This document shows positions 14,525 to 20,062 of a DNA stretch of 20,062 bases, piece after piece; position 1 is the stretch's first letter; the number at the start of each line of letters is the position of its first letter. The stretch lies in assembly GCA_049792815.1 (NCBI GenBank), contig JBARBG010000153.1, positions 1 through 20,062 of the forward strand, read 5' to 3'. The notes beneath the pieces are model-generated. The model was not told the origin of the DNA. It made no database searches and worked only from the letters and a program-made list of their open reading frames with translations. Source of the DNA: DAIDKA01 sp049792815 (GTDB lineage: Bacteria > Pseudomonadota > Gammaproteobacteria > Steroidobacterales > Steroidobacteraceae). The position numbers and the translations under genes were made by a program.

Positions 14525-14551
14525 TTAAGCCGCTGCTCCCGCGGCCGATAT
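14525..14551 (+). promoter_or_regulatory. Sigma-28 (FliA) promoter for the STAS-cheA-cheW-receptor unit
   Basis: TTAAG at 14525-14529 and GCCGATAT at 14544-14551 match the FliA consensus (TAAAG and GCCGATAA) with one mismatch each. The spacing between the 8-base boxes is the exact 11 bases expected (TTAA-N15-GCCGATAT). The transcript would start near 14558, about 40 bases before ATG 14598. FliA itself is encoded at 11042-11776, so this closes the regulatory loop inside the window. Confidence 0.75.
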
Positions 14552-14597
14552 CAGGGTGTCAAAAAGCGCCACAGGTGCGTGGGCTTACGGATCCGGA

Positions 14598-14930
14598 ATG
14601 AAACCAGGCCGCAAAACGGTGCGTCGCGCCCGCAGGACCTCTGACCCGACTGCCCGGTCAGAAGTCATCGTACTGCCCGCCGACTGTACCTTGCGCAATA
14701 TCGGCGCCCTGCGCGACCGGCTGTGCGCCGTGCCCGCTGATGTGACCAACATCACACTCGACCTGCGGCAGCTGGAGCGTTTTGACACCGCGACACTGCA
14801 GCTGGTGGCCGCATTTGCCCGCGACCAGGTGCGTCGCGGCACCAATCTTCTGACCTGTGGGAATCGCGCCGTGTGGGATGAAGCCGCGGAGCTGCTCGGA
14901 CTCACGGCCACCCTGGCCGCGCGGATCTAG
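14598..14930 (+). CDS. STAS-domain protein encoded before cheA
   Basis: This 110-residue protein has a basic head of about 20 residues (RKTVRRARR) and then one STAS domain: a first strand EVIVLPADCTL, a helix with IGALRDRLC, and the core ITLDLRQLERFDTATLQLVAAF. In SpoIIAA-type proteins the motif DSSG holds the phosphorylated serine. Here it is D63-T64-A65-T66, so a threonine sits at that place. The form resembles the STAS proteins sometimes found in chemotaxis operons. Its role is not established; a binding or phospho-acceptor partner of CheA is an inference. ATG 14598 is preferred over GTG 14556 because the sigma-28 site predicts transcription starting near 14558. The stop is three bases before cheA, so the two are probably coupled. 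Confidence 0.8.
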   Translation: MKPGRKTVRRARRTSDPTARSEVIVLPADCTLRNIGALRDRLCAVPADVTNITLDLRQLERFDTATLQLVAAFARDQVRRGTNLLTCGNRAVWDEAAELLGLTATLAARI

Positions 14931-14933
14931 CTC

Positions 14934-16991
14934 ATGGCGATCGATCTCACCCAGTTCCACGACGCCTTCTTCGATGAAAGCTTCGAAGCGCTGGACTCCA
15001 TGGAGTCCTGCTTGCTGAAGCTGGATACCGGCAGTCCGGACCCCGAATCGATCAATACCATCTTTCGGGTCGCCCATTCGATCAAGGGCGGCGCCGCCAC
15101 CTTCGGGTTCGCGCAGATCACCTCCTTCACCCACAGTCTGGAAACGCTGCTCGACGAGTTGCGCGGCAAGCGCATCGCGATCTCCCAGCAGATCTGCGAT
15201 CTGTTGCTGAAGTCCGTCGACATCCTGCGTGCCATGCTGGGCGCGACCAAGGCCAAGCAGCCGATCGATGCGCAGGATGTTGCCGATCTGCAGTTCGACA
15301 TCGAACTCATCATCGTGCATCGCGACTCCGACGCGGCGGCCGCGCCCGCCAGCGCCTTCGCAATTGACACCGGGGCTGCAGGCGGCGCGCCCGACAGCCC
15401 GGAGCAACCCGGACGCCTCGTCGAGTGGCTCATCGAGCTGCGACCCGGTCCGGAATTCTTTGAGCGCGGTACGGATCCGGTGCGCATCTTCCGCGAGCTT
15501 GCGGTGCTCGGCAATCTGCTGGTCACGGCGCATCTTGAGGCCCTGCCCTCGTGCCAGGACATGCGACCGGGACGCTGCTATCTCAGCTGGTCCCTGTCCC
15601 TGGTCAGCGATGCACCGGAAAGCGCAATCCGGGAAATCTTTGAATGGGTGAACGCGGACTGCGAGCTGACGGTGAATGCCAGCGGCGGCACGCTGCCGGC
15701 CAAAGCGGCAGCGCCCATCCCCGCGGTCCCTGCGCACGTGCCACCGGCGCCAGTTGCGGTCACAGCCGAACCCGCCCAGCCGGTGTCAGCGGCGCCGGCC
15801 GCCAATGCCATGGACTCCGGATCGATCCGCGTCGGTGTGGAAAAGATCGACGAACTGATCAATACGGTGGGTGAACTGGTCATCACCCACGCCATGCTCA
15901 GCCAGATCAGCCGCGCGGTCGCCGGCCCTGCGGCTGAGCCGCTGCGCACCGCGATCCAGCAGCTTGAACGCAACATGCGCCAGCTCCAGGAAAGCGTGAT
16001 GCGGGTGCGCATGCTGCCGATCAGCGCGGTCTTCAGCCGCTTTCCACGCATGGTGCGTGATCTGGGGCAGCGGCTGGAGAAGCAGGTGGAACTGAAACTC
16101 ACCGGCGAGGCCACCGAACTGGACAAGACCGTGCTGGAGAAGATTGGCGATCCGCTGGTGCATCTGGTGCGCAACTGCATCGACCACGGCATCGAAACCG
16201 CAGCGGCACGGGCCGCGGCCGGCAAGAAAGCGGTCGGAACCATTCACATGAATGCCAGCCACCGTGGCGGCAGCATCTGCATCGAAGTCTCGGATGATGG
16301 CGGCGGCCTCGACTGCGAGCGGATACTGGCCAAGGCGCGCGCCGCCGGACTGGTGGGCGCCAATGACAATCTCACCCGCGAAGAGGTCCAGGAGCTGATC
16401 TTCCTGCCCGGCTTCTCGACCGCCGAGATCACCACCGAGGTATCCGGACGTGGCGTGGGAATGGATGTGGTGCGGCGCAATGTCAGCGACCTGGGCGGCA
16501 AGATCGAAGTTCAGAGCGAGCGCGGCCGGGGCTCATTGTTCCTGATTACCCTGCCGCTGACGCTCGCCATCGTCGATGGCCTGTCGGTGGCGGTGGGCGA
16601 CCAGACCTACATTCTGCCGATGATGTCGACCATCGAGTCGCTGCGCCTGAGTCCGACCCAGGTCACCACCATCGCCGATGGCCGTGAGGTGTTCAGCTTC
16701 CGCGACGACTATCTGCCGATCATCCGGCTGTACCGGTTCTTCGGCCTCACGCCTCGGGCCCGCGCCCTGCACGACGGTCTGGTGGTCGTCGTCGAGGGTG
16801 CCGGGCGACGTGTCGGACTGTTCGTCGATGACCTGCTGGGTCAGCAGCAGGTCGTGATCAAGTCCCTGGAAACCAACTATGGCCACGTCGCCGGCATCGC
16901 GGCCGCGACCATCCTCGGCGATGGTTCGGTGGCCCTGATCCTGGACGTGCCCGACCTGATCCGCAGCGCCACCCGCCGCGAAGCCGCCTAG
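14934..16991 (+). CDS. cheA: Chemotaxis histidine kinase CheA
   Basis: CheA (685 residues) is the kinase that phosphorylates CheY under receptor control. The Hpt domain has the phosphorylated H48 (FRVAHSIKGG). Residues about 160-245 form a second small domain (PGPEFFERGTDPVRIFREL, ending near EWVNADCELTV), followed by a Pro/Ala linker. The dimerization domain starts near S297 (RVGVEKIDELINTVGELVI). The ATPase domain has the N box (H410, N414, H418), the DDGGGL G1 box (454-459) and GRGVGM (505-510). A CheW-like domain fills about residue 540 to the end. The middle domain is not the enteric P2. ATG 14934 has only a weak ribosome site; coupling to the STAS gene is likely. Ten bases after the stop the next open frame begins. 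Confidence 0.96.
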   Translation: MAIDLTQFHDAFFDESFEALDSMESCLLKLDTGSPDPESINTIFRVAHSIKGGAATFGFAQITSFTHSLETLLDELRGKRIAISQQICDLLLKSVDILRAMLGATKAKQPIDAQDVADLQFDIELIIVHRDSDAAAAPASAFAIDTGAAGGAPDSPEQPGRLVEWLIELRPGPEFFERGTDPVRIFRELAVLGNLLVTAHLEALPSCQDMRPGRCYLSWSLSLVSDAPESAIREIFEWVNADCELTVNASGGTLPAKAAAPIPAVPAHVPPAPVAVTAEPAQPVSAAPAANAMDSGSIRVGVEKIDELINTVGELVITHAMLSQISRAVAGPAAEPLRTAIQQLERNMRQLQESVMRVRMLPISAVFSRFPRMVRDLGQRLEKQVELKLTGEATELDKTVLEKIGDPLVHLVRNCIDHGIETAAARAAAGKKAVGTIHMNASHRGGSICIEVSDDGGGLDCERILAKARAAGLVGANDNLTREEVQELIFLPGFSTAEITTEVSGRGVGMDVVRRNVSDLGGKIEVQSERGRGSLFLITLPLTLAIVDGLSVAVGDQTYILPMMSTIESLRLSPTQVTTIADGREVFSFRDDYLPIIRLYRFFGLTPRARALHDGLVVVVEGAGRRVGLFVDDLLGQQQVVIKSLETNYGHVAGIAAATILGDGSVALILDVPDLIRSATRREAA

Positions 16992-17005
16992 CTGCACCCC
17001 ATGAC

Positions 17006-17010
17006 AGGAG
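17006..17010 (+). promoter_or_regulatory. Ribosome binding site that fixes the cheW start
   Basis: AGGAG lies eight bases before ATG 17019, while the earlier in-frame ATG at 17001 has no such site in front of it (GCTGCACCCC). This decides for ATG 17019. Confidence 0.7.
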
Positions 17011-17018
17011 ATCCGCCT

Positions 17019-17534
17019 ATGACCCGCCCGTCAACCGACCCGACCGCAGCCGCCCAAGGCGCGGTGAGCCAGGTCCTGACGTTCGTGATCGGCGACGTTA
17101 CCTACGGCATCGACATCCCCTGCGTGCAGGAAATTCGCGGCTGGACGGCAGTCACGCGGCTGCCGCAGGCACCCGCGGATATCCTCGGCGTACTGAATCT
17201 GCGCGGCGCAATCGTGCCGGTGCTGGACCTGCGCCTGAAATTCGGCAGCACCAACGTGCAGTACACGCCGGTCACCGTAATCATCGTGGTGTCGGTGATG
17301 TCCGCCACCGGCCCGCGCGAATTCGGCATGGTGGTGGACGGGGTGTCGGACGTGATCGATATCTCCCCGCAGGACGTGAGGCCCGCGCCGGACCTCGGCA
17401 ACGCCGCCAGTGCCGCCTGCATCCGCGGTCTCGTGGCGGTCGCCGGACACATGATGGTCCTGCTCGATGTCAATCTGCTGCTCGGCAGGGACTGCACCAC
17501 TGCCGGGTCCGAAACCGACATTCAGGCCGCCTGA
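17019..17534 (+). CDS. cheW: Chemotaxis coupling protein CheW
   Basis: CheW (171 residues) links CheA to receptors. It has a single CheW domain with the typical opening QVLTFVIGDVTYGIDIPCVQ and then EIRGWTAVTRLPQAP. The conserved loop DILGVLNLRGAIVPVLDLR follows, and the second half holds GMVVDGVSDVIDISPQDVRP. The N-terminal 20 residues are a disordered Thr/Ala-rich head. It is between cheA and a receptor gene, the classical signalling set. The start is placed at ATG 17019 because of AGGAG eight bases upstream; the longer form from 17001 would add six residues. Confidence 0.95.
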   Translation: MTRPSTDPTAAAQGAVSQVLTFVIGDVTYGIDIPCVQEIRGWTAVTRLPQAPADILGVLNLRGAIVPVLDLRLKFGSTNVQYTPVTVIIVVSVMSATGPREFGMVVDGVSDVIDISPQDVRPAPDLGNAASAACIRGLVAVAGHMMVLLDVNLLLGRDCTTAGSETDIQAA

Positions 17535-17550
17535 GAAAGCTGCAAACATC

Positions 17551-20062
17551 ATGACATTTCTTCGCCAAATGCAACTACGGCAGAAGTTCGCAGTGCTGAT
17601 CGCCGCGATGGCGCTGCCGACGGTGCTGTTGACCGGCTTCTATCTGACGCAGTCCAACGGCACCGTGCATAAGGCGCACAACGAGCTGGACGGCGCCCGC
17701 TACATGCAGTCGGTGGGCTCCCTTCTCGCCCGCGTGACCCACCATCGCACCGTCACGGATGCCCTGCTCAGCGGCGATACTTCAGGTCGTGCCGAAGGCG
17801 CGCGGCTGGAGGGCTACATCGAAAATCAGATCGAGCAGCTGAACATCCTGGACCGTGAACTGGGCACGCGCTTTGGCTCCACCGCGGCGTGGCACCAGGT
17901 GACCGAACAGTGGAAGAAGATCAAGGCCGGTGCCAGCACCATGACGCCGGAAGACAACCTGGCCGCGCACGACGCTCTGATCAATGACATCACCAGTCTC
18001 ATGGCGCGGGTCTCGAAGGCTTCCGACATGGATCTGGATTCTGACGCCTTCACCGATGATCTGATCATGGCGGCGACCCGCAATGTGGCCCAGGCCGTGA
18101 TTGCCTTTTCAAATGTGAACCAGCATTCCATGGAGGTTGCGGTCAAGGGTTACCTGGGGGGCGATGACCGCACGGCCATACAGATCTACCTGGGCGAGAT
18201 CCAGCAGAACCTGGACGCGATCTCACAACAGCTGGCCAGCCAGCCGGACATGCTGCCGGTGCTGCAGGCCGCCGCGCAGCAGATGGCCGGCTACCGCCAC
18301 ATGGTGTCGGTGCGGATGCTGACCGCGCCGAAGATCAACGTGACTCCTTCGGAAGTCTACGCGGCCGGTCCCCCGGTGGTCCGGGCGCTGCAGGCGTTGT
18401 CCGACGCAAGCTACGCGCGGATGGAAACCGCGCTGACGCAGCGCGCCGCCGTCGAGGAGACCACGCGCGATGCCACCAGCGCCGTGGCCGCAATCGCACT
18501 GGTGATCGCACTGCTGATCAGCTGGACCGTTGCCAACAGTCTGCGCGGGTCGCTGGGCCGCGCCGTGGCCGTGTTCCAGGAAATCGCCAATGGCCGCTAC
18601 GACAACGACATCCCGGCCGCAGGCGCCGATGAGGCCGGCCAGGTTCTGGCGGGTTTGCGCATCATGCAGGAGAAGCTGCGCCTGCAGATCGAAACCGAGC
18701 GCGCGGTCGCGGCGGAGAACGCACGGATTCGCCAGGCGCTCGACCGCGTCTCCACCAGCGTGATCCTGGCGGACGCGTCCCAGACCATCATCTACATCAA
18801 CGACATCGGCGCCGCGATGTTTACACGCACCGCAAGCCAGCTCAGCCGCACGCTGCCCGGATTCTCGGCGTCGCGGCTGCTGGGGTCGAGTCTTGATGTG
18901 CTCGCGGCAGATCCCGCGCAGCAGCACCACGTGCTGCAGCAGATGACGGGCAGCCACGTGCAGGACGTGAAGTTCGGCGACTGCACCTTCCGCATCGTGG
19001 TGAGCGCGGTCGTAGCCCGCGATGGCCAGCGCATCGGCACGGTCATGGAATGGACCGAGCGCACCCCGGAAGTCGCAGTGGAGAGCCAGATGCAGGGCAT
19101 GCTGCAGGCCGTGCTCGCCGGGGATCTCACCCGGCGCCTGTCACTTGACGGCAAGAGCGGCTTCTTCGAGGTCCTGACGCGCTCGGTCAACCAGCTGGCC
19201 GACAACATGGCCGAGATCGTTGCGACCGTGAAGCTCGCCGCCCGTGATGTCTATCGCGGTGCCGAGGGCATCTCGCAGGGTAACGTCAACCTTTCGCAGC
19301 GTACCCTCGAACAGTCTTCATCGCTGGAAACCACCGCGGCCTCCGTGGAGCGCATCACCGCGACGGTGCACCAGAACGCCGAAAGTGCCGCCCGTGCCAG
19401 TACCCTCGCCACCTCGGCCAGCGATCAGGCGGAGAACGGTGGTGGCGTGGTGACCCAGGCGGTGCGCGCCATGGCCGACATCAACGACGCGTCGCGGCGC
19501 ATCGCCGACATCATCGGCGTGATCGACGAAATCGCATTTCAGACCAATCTGCTGGCGCTGAACGCCGCAGTTGAAGCCGCGCGCGCCGGCGACCACGGCC
19601 GCGGCTTCGCGGTCGTCGCCAGCGAGGTGCGCAACCTCGCCGGTCGCTCCGCCACCGCGGCCCGGGAGATCAAGGCACTGATCCAGGACTCGGTGCGCAA
19701 GGTGAATGACGGATCGGAACTGGTGACGCGCTCCGGGGAAACCCTGGGTCAGATCGTCGCCTCGATCAAGACCGTGTCCGGCCTTGTGGCCGAGATCGCC
19801 GCGGCCTCGAAGGAGCAGTCCCAGGGCATCGAGCAGATCAACAAGGCCGTGCTGCAGATGGATGAGTTCACCCAGACCAATGGCAGCCTCGTGGCGCAGG
19901 CCACGGCGGCGTCCCAGACCATGGCGCAAAGGGCCGGGGAGATGAACGCCATGATGGAGCGCTACCAGCTCAATGAGGCGATGGCGTCGCAACTGGACGC
20001 TGCGGCCACCGCCGCTGCCCCGGTCCGCGCAGCGCGCCGCGGCGAGCGCAAGGACGCGTCCA
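17551..20062 (+). CDS. Methyl-accepting chemotaxis protein with PAS domain (3' end missing)
   Basis: The frame is open from ATG 17551 to the end of the window (837 codons, no stop seen). It is a membrane receptor: membrane helix 1 at about residues 13-33, a mainly helical periplasmic part of about 275 residues that I cannot assign to a named sensor family, helix 2 at about 310-331, HAMP about 332-385, a PAS-like domain about 392-510 (ALDRVSTSVILADASQTIIY), a second HAMP-like segment about 520-560, and the signalling domain with the conserved tip (IDEIAFQTNLLALNAAVEAA, starting at about residue 658). It follows cheW by 16 bases with a weak ribosome site (GAAAG). The missing end probably holds little more than the C-terminal tail. 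Confidence 0.93.
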   Translation, partial: MTFLRQMQLRQKFAVLIAAMALPTVLLTGFYLTQSNGTVHKAHNELDGARYMQSVGSLLARVTHHRTVTDALLSGDTSGRAEGARLEGYIENQIEQLNILDRELGTRFGSTAAWHQVTEQWKKIKAGASTMTPEDNLAAHDALINDITSLMARVSKASDMDLDSDAFTDDLIMAATRNVAQAVIAFSNVNQHSMEVAVKGYLGGDDRTAIQIYLGEIQQNLDAISQQLASQPDMLPVLQAAAQQMAGYRHMVSVRMLTAPKINVTPSEVYAAGPPVVRALQALSDASYARMETALTQRAAVEETTRDATSAVAAIALVIALLISWTVANSLRGSLGRAVAVFQEIANGRYDNDIPAAGADEAGQVLAGLRIMQEKLRLQIETERAVAAENARIRQALDRVSTSVILADASQTIIYINDIGAAMFTRTASQLSRTLPGFSASRLLGSSLDVLAADPAQQHHVLQQMTGSHVQDVKFGDCTFRIVVSAVVARDGQRIGTVMEWTERTPEVAVESQMQGMLQAVLAGDLTRRLSLDGKSGFFEVLTRSVNQLADNMAEIVATVKLAARDVYRGAEGISQGNVNLSQRTLEQSSSLETTAASVERITATVHQNAESAARASTLATSASDQAENGGGVVTQAVRAMADINDASRRIADIIGVIDEIAFQTNLLALNAAVEAARAGDHGRGFAVVASEVRNLAGRSATAAREIKALIQDSVRKVNDGSELVTRSGETLGQIVASIKTVSGLVAEIAAASKEQSQGIEQINKAVLQMDEFTQTNGSLVAQATAASQTMAQRAGEMNAMMERYQLNEAMASQLDAAATAAAPVRAARRGERKDAS

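Noticed and set aside
14556..14597. GTG 14556 as start of the STAS gene
   Set aside because: It lies at the predicted transcript start of the FliA promoter and has no ribosome site; ATG 14598 keeps the whole STAS domain.
14658..15737. A 359-codon open frame on the - strand opposite the STAS gene and cheA
   Set aside because: Composition is typical of antisense frames at high GC, and the opposing genes have clear domains.

Overview
The window is one continuous block of flagellar and chemotaxis genes, all on the + strand, about 20 kb long and very GC-rich. It suggests a motile gammaproteobacterium with a polar flagellum. The polar placement follows from the flhF-flhG pair, and the gene order fliKLMNOPQR-flhBA-flhF-flhG-fliA-cheY is the one known from Pseudomonas, Vibrio and Xanthomonas. 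High GC and a chemoreceptor with a PAS domain between two HAMP-like segments lean towards the Xanthomonadales/Nevskiales side, but I cannot name the genus.

Layout. (1) 1-1206: the 3' part of fliK (hook-length control); its 5' end is outside the window. (2) 1207-1392: a gap with a strong 13-bp-stem hairpin and a near-perfect sigma-54 promoter. (3) 1393-6651: fliL, fliM, fliN, fliO, fliP, fliQ, fliR and flhB, i.e. stator/rotor switch and export gate, packed with 4-base overlaps or gaps of at most 19 bases. (4) 6655-11776: flhA, flhF, flhG and fliA (export gate, polar placement and number control, sigma-28). (5) 11793-13845: cheY followed directly by a MotC/MotD-type stator pair, with no cheZ between. 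(6) 13846-14423: a gap with another sigma-54-like motif, then a small DUF2802-type membrane/coiled-coil gene. (7) 14424-14597: a gap with a well-spaced sigma-28 (FliA) promoter. (8) 14598-20062: a STAS-domain gene, cheA, cheW and a chemoreceptor cut off by the window end.

How it works together. The pattern fits a transcriptional cascade: a sigma-54 promoter starts the switch/export/fliA unit, and the FliA made there then turns on the late chemotaxis unit through the sigma-28 site at 14525-14551. Receptor, CheW and CheA pass signals to CheY, which binds the N-terminal peptide of FliM on the switch (FliM/FliN). MotC/MotD power rotation. FliO/P/Q/R, FlhB and FlhA form the export gate, and FliK and FlhB together set the substrate switch. 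FlhF and FlhG set pole and number.

I see no tRNA, rRNA, CRISPR array, insertion sequence or frameshifted gene, and no block of foreign composition. The locus is mostly ordinary. The points worth a second look are regulatory (three promoter-like sites) and in the chemotaxis layout: no cheZ/cheB/cheR here, a STAS gene placed before cheA, and an FlhF with altered GTPase motifs. I do not find evidence of a wholly new system.
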